DNA from: Flavobacteriaceae bacterium UBA1903
Lineage (GTDB): Bacteria; Bacteroidota; Bacteroidia; Flavobacteriales; Flavobacteriaceae
DNA length: 64,000 bases
Direction of reading: 5' to 3'
Assembly: GCA_002337605.1 (NCBI GenBank)
Contig: DDGL01000016.1
Coordinates: 406,973 to 470,972 of the forward strand
The notes beneath the pieces are model-generated. The model saw only the letters and a list, made by a program, of their open reading frames with translations. It had not been told where the DNA came from and did no database searches. Position numbers and translations under genes: made by a program. This document shows positions 1 through 7,838 of the stretch, piece by piece (positions within the stretch are counted from its first letter, which is position 1; every line of letters starts with the position of its first letter).

Positions 1-726
1 TTAATTGGTAAAGATAGATTTGTAGTAACTGATATTGCGGGAACCACACGTGATAGTATTGATACAAAATACGATCGCTTTGGTTTTGAGTTTAACCTAG
101 TGGATACGGCAGGAATCAGAAAGAAAAGTAAGGTAAAAGAAGACCTCGAATTTTACTCGGTCATGCGAAGTGTGCGTGCTATTGAGCATTGCGATGTTAT
201 TCTGTTGGTTTTTGATGCTACCCGTGGGTTTGATGGGCAGGTACAAAATATTTTCTGGCTGGCTGAACGTAACAATAAAGGCGTGGTAATCCTGGTAAAC
301 AAGTGGGATTTAATTGAAAAAGACAACCAGAGTACGAAAGAAATGGAGACCTACGTACGCCAGCAGTGTGAGCCTTATACCGATGTTCCTATTGTATTTA
401 TATCGGCATTGACGAAGCAGCGTATTTATAAAGCGATTGAAACTGCTGTTGAAGTCTATAAAAACCGAACCAAAAAGATCAAAACTTCGGTATTGAACGA
501 AACCATGTTACCCATAATTGAAGCGTTCCCGCCACCACAATACAAAGGGAAATACGTTAAGATTAAATACTGTACCCAGCTTCCAACACCGTATCCTTCC
601 TTTGCATTTTTTGCGAACCTTCCGCAGTACGTAAAGGAACCTTATAAACGGTTTATAGAAAACAAGTTGCGTAAAGAATTTGATTTTACAGGAGTTCCTG
701 TGACTATTTATATTCGGAAGAAGTAA
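1..726 (+). CDS. der: GTPase Der (EngA), C-terminal part; 5' end outside window
   Basis: The reading frame is open from base 1, so the gene starts before the window. Visible are the end of the second GTPase domain and the KH-like C-terminal domain. The second G domain shows the switch I segment AGTTRDSIDT (about 39-72), the G3 motif DTAG, the G4 motif NKWD and a G5-like ISA. The tail rich in Lys/Arg is the KH-like domain. Der is an essential tandem GTPase acting in 50S ribosome subunit maturation in the cytoplasm. The first G domain lies upstream and cannot be inspected. Identification rests on motif spacing and the characteristic AGTTRD sequence. Confidence 0.95.
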   Translation, partial: LIGKDRFVVTDIAGTTRDSIDTKYDRFGFEFNLVDTAGIRKKSKVKEDLEFYSVMRSVRAIEHCDVILLVFDATRGFDGQVQNIFWLAERNNKGVVILVNKWDLIEKDNQSTKEMETYVRQQCEPYTDVPIVFISALTKQRIYKAIETAVEVYKNRTKKIKTSVLNETMLPIIEAFPPPQYKGKYVKIKYCTQLPTPYPSFAFFANLPQYVKEPYKRFIENKLRKEFDFTGVPVTIYIRKK

Positions 727-838
727 TTGCTTTATTTGAGACAACCTTTGTGTTAAGAATATCTTAATACGAAACATTGTTTTACTTATGTCGTTAGTTT
801 TATACCAACATCAATCAACTAACTAACACATACCACTT

Positions 839-3616
839 ATGAAGCATTGCTTACGTGCGCTCATATTTTTATGTAGCCTTTCTACATTTGCTCAATTACA
901 GCCTTTTAAAATTACAGGTACACTTACAAATCAGGACACTCAAGAACCGCTGGAATCTGCTACTGTGTATGTAGAGAGAGCCAGAGACAGTACCTTGGTT
1001 ACCTATACCATTACAGATCAGGATGGGGCTTTCAGCGTACAGGAACGAGTAGGGGTGAAGGAACTAAAAATTTATATCTCTTATGTTGGGTTTGAAACGT
1101 TTCAGAAAGACATCACCTTAACTTCTGAAGAAATAGACCTGGGAATTATAAAAATGAAAACTGATTCCAATACGTTGGATGAAGTAGTCATAAAATCGAG
1201 GGCTCCCATCACCATTAAAAAGGATACCTTAGAGTTTAATGTAAAATCTTTTAAAACAAAAAAAGATGCCAACGTAGAAGATCTGCTGAAAAAACTTCCA
1301 GGTGTTGAGGTAGACGAAGAAGGACAGATTACCGTAAACGGGAAACCCGTAAACAAAATTCTCGTAAACGGGAAACCCTTTTTTGGGGACGATCCCACCA
1401 TTACTACCCGAAACCTTACCAAGGAAATCATCGAAAAGGTGCAAGTAACCGACACCAAAACAGATGCTGAAGCTTTTGCAGGGGAAGCCAGTGACGGGCA
1501 AAACAAAACGATAAACCTTACCATTAAAGAAGAAAACAACAAAGGAGTCTTTGGAAGAGTAGCAGCCGGTGGCGGAACTGACGAGCGCTACGAATTTGCA
1601 GGCTTTTTTAATCGTTTTGACAACGACCAGCGCATAAGTGTGTTGGCGGGAGGAAATAATATAAACTCGGCCGGGTTTAGCTTTGGCGAGATTCGGAAAA
1701 TGTTTGGTGGGGGGCGAAGTATTTTTACTAGCAGTGACGGTTCTTTTGGTATTGATGGACGCCGTTTTGGTGGGGGTGAAGGAATTGTACGTTCTAAAAA
1801 TGCAGGGGCAAACTATGCCGATTCCTATGGAGAAAAGATAGAAATCTCTGCAGATCATTTTTATGCGGGCAGTAACAGCGAAGACAGGAACAGTACCCAA
1901 CGTGAGAATATTTTACCCGACAGACGTTTCTTTACCAATTCAAATTCAGAATCCTTTACCGAAAATAACAACAACAACACCAACGTACGCCTGGATATAA
2001 AACCAGATTCAACCTTTTTAATAAATTTACGTCCATCGTTTACCTATGGAACGGGAAATAGGAGGTCTACCAATAACGAAGTCTCCAGGAATGAGGAAGG
2101 CACTATTACAAACCAGGCAGACGCTGCCCGTTTTTCTGAAAATATAAACCGAAGTTTTAGAAATGCGTTAGACATCACCAAAAAATTTGGCGATAAAGGG
2201 GCTTCTGTTAGCCTGGATATTGACACTGAATTTGAAAATAATGATTCTGAACAATTTTTAGAATCCAGCACAGAAGTCTTTGGTGATACTCCTTCGGTTT
2301 TAAACCGAAATCAATTTACCGATAGGAAGTTTACGTTAGACAGTTACAACGCTACGATAAGCTATAGGATGCCTATACTAGCCAAAAAACTATACTTAAA
2401 CCCACGTTTTACACACCGGGAGGATGTGCGGAATAGTACCGAGAGTACCTTCGATTTTAATGAAGATACCCAGCAATTTTCAGATTTTAATCAGTCATTA
2501 AGTACAAACTTTAAATATACTAACAGACGCACCACCCCTTCCTTGGGGCTTCAATACAATACGGATAAATTAAATGCCAATATAAGCGCGTCGTATGTAT
2601 TTCGAACTCTGGAAAACAATGACCAGTTACGCCCGCAAACCTCTTTCGAGCAGGATTTTGAAGCCGTTGAGTTTAATACGTATCTTAATTACAGGTTTAA
2701 CCCAAAAGCTTCGCTGTACGCAAATTACAGGGTGAGTAACCGTCCGCCAGAAGTGGAGCAATTACAGCCCTTTCAGGATGTAAGCGACCCCTTAAATATT
2801 ATTACTGGAAACCCAAATCTGGAGCCCGCCAATGAGCATCAATTGTATGCAAGATATAACGCATTCGATTTTCAGAAGGGAACTGGATTTGGTTTTTGGT
2901 CTAACGCAAATTTCACACAAAACCAGGTAGTACCGCAAACCACTGTAGATGAAAATCTGGTGCGAACCACCACCTATACGAATGTAGATGGAAATTATTA
3001 TTTCTACGGAAGTGGAAATTATAGTAAGAAGGTTAAGCTAGATACCATTAGAGATGTAAAATTTCGAGCTGCAGCATCGGTGAGTACAAATAGAAACATC
3101 AACTTTAATAATGGGGTGGAATATGCTGCCAATAGTACCACCTATTCCCCTGATGTGCGTATTACGTTTACCTGGAAAAAGCTCTTTGAATTCATCCCAA
3201 ACTACAGAGTAAGTTTTACAAATACAACCTACGACCTGGCTAGTTTTGACGACCGAAAATTTACACGCCATAATGCTGGACTAGAAACCGCTACCTTTTT
3301 TCCTGAAAAGCTGGAATGGCGCAATACTATAGACTACAACTACAATCCGGATGTAGCGGCAGGATTCCAGCGAAGCGTTGTTTTCTGGAACAGCACCTTA
3401 GCCTATTCGGTGTTAAAAGATCAAGGTACAATTACCTTAAAAGCCTATGATCTACTGGGCCAGAACAATAACACCCGTCGAACCGCCACGGCCAACTATA
3501 TTCAGGATTCCCAAAGCTTAGTACTGGAGCGTTATTTTATGCTGAGTTTTAGCTGGAAATTTAATAGCCTGGGGAAGAAAGGAGAAATTGGAAATGGCGG
3601 GATGTTTCAGTTTTAG
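839..3616 (+). CDS. Outer membrane beta-barrel protein with CarboxypepD_reg-like N-terminal domain (TonB-receptor-like)
   Basis: 925 residues starting at an ATG followed by a signal peptide (hydrophobic residues 5-18, cleavage likely near FAQ). Residues about 23-105 form a carboxypeptidase-D regulatory-like beta domain (LTNQDTQEPLESATVYVE). Residues about 115-230 resemble a TonB-dependent receptor plug (LDEVVIKSRAPITIKKDTLEF, shortened here; then KPFFGDDP). The remainder is a long Asn/Thr/aromatic-rich beta-strand region ending in Phe (GGMFQF), as in outer membrane barrels. This is the outer membrane beta-barrel family common in Flavobacteriia. No SusD partner is adjacent, so the substrate is unknown; peptide, metal or siderophore import is possible but not shown. 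Confidence 0.85.
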   Translation: MKHCLRALIFLCSLSTFAQLQPFKITGTLTNQDTQEPLESATVYVERARDSTLVTYTITDQDGAFSVQERVGVKELKIYISYVGFETFQKDITLTSEEIDLGIIKMKTDSNTLDEVVIKSRAPITIKKDTLEFNVKSFKTKKDANVEDLLKKLPGVEVDEEGQITVNGKPVNKILVNGKPFFGDDPTITTRNLTKEIIEKVQVTDTKTDAEAFAGEASDGQNKTINLTIKEENNKGVFGRVAAGGGTDERYEFAGFFNRFDNDQRISVLAGGNNINSAGFSFGEIRKMFGGGRSIFTSSDGSFGIDGRRFGGGEGIVRSKNAGANYADSYGEKIEISADHFYAGSNSEDRNSTQRENILPDRRFFTNSNSESFTENNNNNTNVRLDIKPDSTFLINLRPSFTYGTGNRRSTNNEVSRNEEGTITNQADAARFSENINRSFRNALDITKKFGDKGASVSLDIDTEFENNDSEQFLESSTEVFGDTPSVLNRNQFTDRKFTLDSYNATISYRMPILAKKLYLNPRFTHREDVRNSTESTFDFNEDTQQFSDFNQSLSTNFKYTNRRTTPSLGLQYNTDKLNANISASYVFRTLENNDQLRPQTSFEQDFEAVEFNTYLNYRFNPKASLYANYRVSNRPPEVEQLQPFQDVSDPLNIITGNPNLEPANEHQLYARYNAFDFQKGTGFGFWSNANFTQNQVVPQTTVDENLVRTTTYTNVDGNYYFYGSGNYSKKVKLDTIRDVKFRAAASVSTNRNINFNNGVEYAANSTTYSPDVRITFTWKKLFEFIPNYRVSFTNTTYDLASFDDRKFTRHNAGLETATFFPEKLEWRNTIDYNYNPDVAAGFQRSVVFWNSTLAYSVLKDQGTITLKAYDLLGQNNNTRRTATANYIQDSQSLVLERYFMLSFSWKFNSLGKKGEIGNGGMFQF

Positions 3617-3623
3617 TATTCTA

Positions 3624-3655
3624 AGTTTAGGAGTTTAGGAGTTTAGGAGTTTAGG
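3624..3655. repeat. Tandem repeat, four copies of AGTTTAGG
   Basis: Four perfect 8-bp units AGTTTAGG lie directly after the stop of the barrel gene and run into AGGTG. The array creates a strong AGGAGG-like sequence just before the next open frame, which is unusual for Bacteroidota, where such ribosome binding sites are rare. It could be a slippage-prone (phase-variable) array, but it lies outside any coding frame I would accept. Confidence 0.8.
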
Positions 3656-3678
3656 AGGTGTTTCTACATACTTTAAAA

Positions 3679-4125
3679 ATGAAGTTTAAATTTTACTTTC
3701 TGATTCTAATACTAATGTTCGCAAGAGCATTTATTGAGAATGGAATAATTCAAATTGAAATTAATAAAGAGTTCAACTCTGAATTTGTTTTCTGCGGAGG
3801 AATGGGATGCTTTTTAAGATTTAAATATCAAATCTTAGCTGATATTATTTCCTTCACTGGCTATTATATATTTGGAAAAACTATTTTGAAGTTAAATAAG
3901 AAGAGCTCAATTATAGCAGCTATAATCTTTGTGTGTGTTTTCATGTTAACAGGTTTATATCATGATTTAGGAGGTCTTACATATAACTTTATCAATGATA
4001 TATTGTTACCTAATACAGCATCTAATTTAGGCTTATTTTGGGCAGTTATATTGTTTATAGGAATCCTTTTTAGTTTTCTGATTATGACTTTAGGTATTAA
4101 ACTAGTAAGAAAACTCGTGCCTTAA
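3679..4125 (+). CDS. Hypothetical multi-pass membrane protein, AT-rich orphan
   Basis: 148 residues from ATG 3679; a GTG at 3658 in the same frame would add seven residues and sits right behind the AGGAGG-like sequence, so the start is uncertain. I see four hydrophobic segments: about residues 5-18, 50-65, 80-95 and 120-142. There is a short cysteine-containing loop, FCGGMGC, near residue 40. I recognise no family. The DNA is clearly more AT-rich than neighbouring genes (codons such as TTA, ATA, AAA dominate), which hints at recent acquisition. It sits alone between the barrel gene and the convergent TPM gene, so context gives no function. Confidence 0.55.
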   Translation: MKFKFYFLILILMFARAFIENGIIQIEINKEFNSEFVFCGGMGCFLRFKYQILADIISFTGYYIFGKTILKLNKKSSIIAAIIFVCVFMLTGLYHDLGGLTYNFINDILLPNTASNLGLFWAVILFIGILFSFLIMTLGIKLVRKLVP

Positions 4126-4241
4126 GTTGCCAACCCATAATTTTCAAGTTACAAATTTGAATAAACAACCACCGCCAATTTCGGCTCACTTCAGTTTTTT
4201 AAAATAAATCGTAGTTCGTCGTTCGTATCTCGTACTTCAAA

Positions 4242-5039
4242 TCACCAGCTGCCAGAAGCCCCGCCTCCTCCAAAGCCACCGCCTCCGAAGCCTCCTCCGA
4301 AACCACCGCCGCCTCCAAAGCTTCCACCGCTGCCAAATCCTCCGGTGCGCCCCATATTGCTGAGGATAATTACGTCGAGCAGGCTTCCACCGCCTTTTCC
4401 GCCGTTGTTTTTGCCTCTTCCTTTATTTCTACGCCTTAGAATTATGATGATGATAAAGAAAATAATAAGGATGTGTGTGATTAGTTTCAGGGAACTTCCG
4501 TCATTAAACGTTCGTTCTTCTTCAAATTCCGCCTGAAGCGCTTTAAAAATAGCGTCGGTTCCCTGGTCCAGTCCCGCGTAATAGTTGTTCTGTTTAAATT
4601 GAGGAATGATAACCCGGTTAATGATACGCTCGGTCATTCGGTCTGTCATTCGGTATTCAATTCCGTAGCCCGTGTTAATATCTATTTGCCGGTCTTCTTT
4701 AGAAAGCAGAATAAAAATACCGTTATCTTTTTCTGCTTGTCCCACCCCCCAGGATTGCGCCCACTTGGCGCCTACCATCGAGATATCGTCTCCATTTAAA
4801 TTTTTTACAGTGGCGATTACTATCTGGGTCGAAGTACTATCGGCATAGCCAATTAATTTCTTCTCTAGTGCATTTCTTTGGGAAGCTGTGAAAATCTGTG
4901 CTCCATCGTAAATAGAGGTTTGTTCAGATTGTTTGCTAAGTTTAGGAGGAATGGTGAACTGCGCAAAAGAACTATGGAAAGCCAGCACCGCAGACACGAT
5001 GAAAACTATACTGAAATATTTATGAATTGAAACGTTCAA
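4242..5039 (-). CDS. TPM domain protein (YgcG family) with signal peptide and Gly-rich tail
   Basis: 265 residues. An N-terminal signal peptide (hydrophobic 8-24, ending SFAQ) is followed by a TPM domain (about 35-165; IYDGAQIFTASQRNALEKKL, then DNGIFILLSKEDRQIDINTG). After it comes one transmembrane helix (about 183-200, THILIIFFIIIIIL), then basic residues and a glycine-rich tail ending GGGGASGSW. This is the usual YgcG/TPM layout. TPM domains have been linked to thylakoid photosystem repair and weak phosphatase activity, but the bacterial role is unsettled. It is the last gene of the MerR-LemA-TPM-TPM block, a layout often conserved in Flavobacteriaceae. Confidence 0.9.
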   Translation of the reverse strand: MNVSIHKYFSIVFIVSAVLAFHSSFAQFTIPPKLSKQSEQTSIYDGAQIFTASQRNALEKKLIGYADSTSTQIVIATVKNLNGDDISMVGAKWAQSWGVGQAEKDNGIFILLSKEDRQIDINTGYGIEYRMTDRMTERIINRVIIPQFKQNNYYAGLDQGTDAIFKALQAEFEEERTFNDGSSLKLITHILIIFFIIIIILRRRNKGRGKNNGGKGGGSLLDVIILSNMGRTGGFGSGGSFGGGGGFGGGFGGGGFGGGGASGSW

Positions 5040-5050
5040 ATTAATTTTAA

Positions 5051-5131
5051 CTACTAACTACTAACTACTAACTACTAACTACTGACTACTGACTACTAAC
5101 TACTAACTACTGACTACTGACTACTGACTAC
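5051..5131. repeat. Heptamer tandem repeat CTACTAA/CTACTGA, 11.6 copies
   Basis: Eleven full 7-bp units plus CTAC fill the gap between the two TPM genes. Units alternate in blocks between CTACTAA and CTACTGA (four A-type, two G-type, two A-type, three G-type). The block pattern suggests expansion by slippage or unequal exchange. It lies between cotranscribed genes and read on the minus strand contains TAG triplets, so it is not coding in any obvious frame. Copy number is likely to vary between strains. Confidence 0.9.
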
Positions 5132-5135
5132 AACA

Positions 5136-5573
5136 TTACCCAACAGAAATATCATCAGGTAATTCATTTACATCCTTCTTTGTATACGGAAAATGTTTTT
5201 TTAACTGCTCGCCCGCTTGCAGAATACCATCTACCAACCCTTGTTTCATAGCTCCTTTTTTGAATTGTTTGATAATGGCATCATTGGTGCTTTCCCAGAA
5301 ATGGGGTGGTACTTTATCATTAATCCCTTTATCGCCCATAATTACGATGGTGCGGTCCTCTACAGCAATATAGATAAGTACACCGTTGCTCAGCTTGGTA
5401 TTGCTCATATGCAGAAAATCGAAAACTTCGGCAGCGCGATCGAAGACATCTTCGTTGCTGTGTGCTTCCAGGTGAACGCGTATTTCACCCGAGGTGTTTT
5501 TCTCGGCAGTTCTAATGGCTTCTACAACGGCTAGTTCTTCTTCAGCGGTAAGGAAATCTTCAACTTTGGACAT
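5136..5573 (-). CDS. TPM domain protein, soluble form
   Basis: 145 residues and no signal peptide or membrane segment. The protein is essentially one TPM domain (MSKVEDFLTAEEELAVVEAI at the start; then GEIRVHLEAHS and GVLIYIAVEDRTIVIMGDKG). It has no glycine-rich tail, unlike the neighbouring TPM protein, so the pair consists of one exported or membrane-bound and one cytoplasmic member. It follows lemA on the same strand after a gap that holds an inverted repeat, and precedes the second TPM gene after the heptamer array. Function unknown; the association with LemA is widespread. Confidence 0.9.
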   Translation of the reverse strand: MSKVEDFLTAEEELAVVEAIRTAEKNTSGEIRVHLEAHSNEDVFDRAAEVFDFLHMSNTKLSNGVLIYIAVEDRTIVIMGDKGINDKVPPHFWESTNDAIIKQFKKGAMKQGLVDGILQAGEQLKKHFPYTKKDVNELPDDISVG

Positions 5574-5606
5574 GGGTAGTTAAATGGTTAACGGTTAAAT
5601 GTCTGT

Positions 5607-5666
5607 CTGAGCGCAGTCGAAGACTAATGACATTCTTGTAATTGTGATCACTTCGACTGCACTAAG
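5607..5666. repeat. Intergenic inverted repeat (stem arms CTGAGCGCAGTCGAAG / CTTCGACTGCACTAAG)
   Basis: Two 16-nt arms (5607-5622 and 5651-5666) are reverse complements except for two positions, separated by 28 nt. The sequence CTTCGACTGCgCT is a motif I recognise as dispersed in intergenic regions of many Flavobacteriia. It lies between lemA and a TPM gene within an apparent operon. It may be a dispersed palindromic element or a processing/attenuation hairpin; there is no U-tract that would make it a classical terminator. Confidence 0.65.
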
Positions 5667-5685
5667 TGTGACATTCTATAATTAT

Positions 5686-6282
5686 TTAATTAAAATCAAA
5701 TTCAACTTCGGGAGCATCTTGAGCTCCTTCATCGGCTTTAAAATAGGCCCTTTCATCGAACCCAAGCATACCTGCAAATAGTTTGGCAGGGTATTTTTTT
5801 ATTTCAACATTCAACCCTTTAGCTGCTTCGTTAAAACGGTTACGCTCTACATTAATACGGTTTTCGGTACGTTCCAGTTCGTTGATAAGTTCTTTGAAAT
5901 TTTCATTTGCTTTTAGATCCGGATACCGTTCAAAAACTGCTAAAAGCCTCGACAGGGCAGAGGTAAGTCCTTGTTGTGCCTGTTGAAATTGCTGCAATTG
6001 TGCCGGTGTTATATTACTTGGATCTATTTGAATAGAGGTCGCCTTGCTTCTCGCTTCGGTTACTTTTATAAGGGTGCTTTGCTCAAACTCTGCATAGCCT
6101 TTTGCCGTATTTACAATGTTTGGAATTAGGTCTGCACGGCGTTGGTATGCGCTTTCCACATTTCCCCATTGAGCCGATACATTTTCGTCCAGGGGCACTA
6201 AGCGGTTGTTAAGGCTGGCTAAGTATGCTCCAGCTAATAAAATGATACCTAGGATAATGATAATGGGTAGCCATTTTTTCAT
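5686..6282 (-). CDS. lemA: LemA family protein
   Basis: 198 residues, a normal LemA length. One N-terminal membrane anchor (residues 5-23, LPIIIILGIILLAGAYLA) is followed by the coiled helical LemA domain: NVSAQWGNVESAYQRRADLI and then the NENFKELINELERTENRINV block (shortened), ending with an acidic tail. The protein is expected to face the periplasm from the inner membrane. LemA is a conserved structural family of unclear function, often next to TPM/YgcG proteins, as here. It is 11 nt downstream of the MerR gene and probably cotranscribed with it. Confidence 0.95.
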   Translation of the reverse strand: MKKWLPIIIILGIILLAGAYLASLNNRLVPLDENVSAQWGNVESAYQRRADLIPNIVNTAKGYAEFEQSTLIKVTEARSKATSIQIDPSNITPAQLQQFQQAQQGLTSALSRLLAVFERYPDLKANENFKELINELERTENRINVERNRFNEAAKGLNVEIKKYPAKLFAGMLGFDERAYFKADEGAQDAPEVEFDFN

Positions 6283-6293
6283 AATATGATAGT

Positions 6294-6623
6294 TTATAGT
6301 TGGTCTTTTATTTTTAGTAATTCGGCTTTCACGGTTTCCAGTTTCCGAATGATTTCAAAGGTATGCAAGGTATCTTGCTTGTTTTCTTTTAAATGAATTT
6401 TAGCGCCTTCCAATGTAAACCCGCGTTCTTTCACCAGATGAAAGATAAGCTCCAGGTTTTTTATGTCGGTTGGTGTAAATTTCCGATTCCCTTTGGCATT
6501 TTTCTTTGGTTTTAGCACATCAAATTCCTTTTCCCAGAAACGAATAAGGGATGTGTTTACATCGAAAGCCTTGGCTACTTCGCCAATACCATAATATAAT
6601 TTTTCAGGAAGGTCTACGTGCAT
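6294..6623 (-). CDS. MerR family transcriptional regulator
   Basis: 109 residues. Residues about 11-80 form a MerR winged helix (YYGIGEVAKAFDVNTSLIRF, WEKEFDVLKPKKNAKGNRKF), followed by the typical hydrophobic LIFHLVKERGFTLEGAKIHL stretch and a short C-terminal helix. There is no effector-binding domain and no conserved cysteine cluster, so it is not a metal or drug sensor of the classical kind. This compact form is common in Bacteroidota just upstream of lemA. It heads the lemA-TPM-TPM block and may regulate it; the target is inferred from position only. Confidence 0.9.
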   Translation of the reverse strand: MHVDLPEKLYYGIGEVAKAFDVNTSLIRFWEKEFDVLKPKKNAKGNRKFTPTDIKNLELIFHLVKERGFTLEGAKIHLKENKQDTLHTFEIIRKLETVKAELLKIKDQL

Positions 6624-6740
6624 AGTGTTTTATTGCTATACGAAGTTAATGAATTTATGGAAAGCTTAGGTAGTATTGTGTAAAATTGGTGTTTCAGAAA
6701 AAACAATTCAAAAAAATCAACAATCTCCAATCAACAATCG

Positions 6741-7718
6741 TTAATCTAATGACTGATTCTCCTGTTGTGATTTTTTCAACAGTTCGGCAAATTCTTCAGG
6801 GCTTAAGTTTCCGTAGTAGAAATTAATAGGGTTAATACGCTCGCCATCTTTAAATACCTCGTAATGGAGGTGAGGCGCTTCACTACGACCGGTACTTCCT
6901 ACAAAGCCAATTAAATCGCCACGCTTTACTGTTTGCCCAGCACGAATGTTATATTTATAAAGATGGGCATACAAGCTTTCGTAGCCATAGCCGTGGTCTA
7001 TACGAATGTGATTTCCATACCCCGATGCCGAGTTATCTGCACGGGTTATTTTTCCGTCACCACTAGCGTAAATAGGTGTTCCGCGGGGAGCGGTAAAGTC
7101 CATGCCCCAATGCATTTTACGCGCTTTTGTAAAAGGGTCGGTTCTATAGCCATAGCCAGATGCCATACGGGTAAGATCTTCATTGTTTACGGGTTGTATG
7201 GCTGGAATGGCTGCAAGTAGCTTTTCTTTTTCTTCGGCAAGGGAGGCGATTTCATCTAAAGAACGGGATTGCACTACAATTTGTTTGGTTAAAATGTCTA
7301 GACGCTTGTTTGCGGTCACAATAAGTTTTGAGTTGTCAAACCCTTCCAGATCTTTATAGCGATTTACACCCCCAAAACCAGCTTTTCTTTGTTCGTTGGG
7401 AATTGGGTTTGCTTCAAAATATACGCGGTACAGGTTGTTATCCCGGTCTGCAATCTCATTCAATACAGTTTCGGCCTGGTCCATTTTACGGTTCAGCAAA
7501 TCGTATTGCAATTCCATATTGGCCAGTTCACGTTTTAGAGTTTTTTCTTTCGGGGTTTCAACGTAGGGTAGATTTAAATACACGAGTAGCAATAAAAAAC
7601 CACTTAATAACATACCCACTAAGCTCAGTAAAAAGATGCTGAGTTTACGGCCTTTTTTCTTTTCAATTTTCCGATAGGAAAGGGTCTCGCTATCGTAGTA
7701 ATATTTAACCTTAGACAT
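6741..7718 (-). CDS. M23 family metallopeptidase (murein endopeptidase-like)
   Basis: 325 residues. After a basic cytoplasmic stretch there is one membrane helix (about 27-47), then a coiled coil (about 60-175), then an M23 peptidase domain (about 185-300). Zinc ligands are visible in HWGMD and HLHYE, with the usual GDGKI and GYGYESLYAHL segments. The protein is thus an inner-membrane-anchored periplasmic endopeptidase expected to cut peptide cross-bridges in peptidoglycan. All catalytic motifs are intact. It is divergent from alaS across a short gap, an arrangement often seen in Flavobacteriaceae. Confidence 0.93.
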   Translation of the reverse strand: MSKVKYYYDSETLSYRKIEKKKGRKLSIFLLSLVGMLLSGFLLLLVYLNLPYVETPKEKTLKRELANMELQYDLLNRKMDQAETVLNEIADRDNNLYRVYFEANPIPNEQRKAGFGGVNRYKDLEGFDNSKLIVTANKRLDILTKQIVVQSRSLDEIASLAEEKEKLLAAIPAIQPVNNEDLTRMASGYGYRTDPFTKARKMHWGMDFTAPRGTPIYASGDGKITRADNSASGYGNHIRIDHGYGYESLYAHLYKYNIRAGQTVKRGDLIGFVGSTGRSEAPHLHYEVFKDGERINPINFYYGNLSPEEFAELLKKSQQENQSLD

Positions 7719-7733
7719 ACGCTAAAAAAATCC

Positions 7734-7741
7734 TATTTTTG
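7734..7741 (+). promoter_or_regulatory. Candidate -7 promoter element TATTTTTG of alaS
   Basis: TATTTTTG fits the Bacteroidota -7 consensus TAnnTTTG. It lies about 98 nt before the alaS start at 7839, in the gap between the divergent M23 and alaS genes. I see no clear TTG at the -33 spacing, so this is a moderate call. Confidence 0.4.
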
Positions 7742-7838
7742 CGGTGATGGGAGTGTTACCAATTTGGAAACGTCCTACAAAGATATAAATTGTTTTCACG
7801 TGCCAAAAATGTGCACGGTTTACCATAATCAGATACAG

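Noticed and set aside
1102..1900. Long antisense open frames inside the outer membrane protein gene
   Set aside because: They are mirror frames of a codon-biased gene, without any domain or start context of their own.
5051..5131. Regular short repeats as a possible CRISPR array
   Set aside because: Units are 7 bp and contiguous with no spacers; no cas genes nearby. It is a simple tandem repeat.
7764..7838. Extended alaS start at TTG 7764
   Set aside because: The extra 25 residues do not resemble AlaS; family members begin with M-x-S-x-EIR as at 7839.
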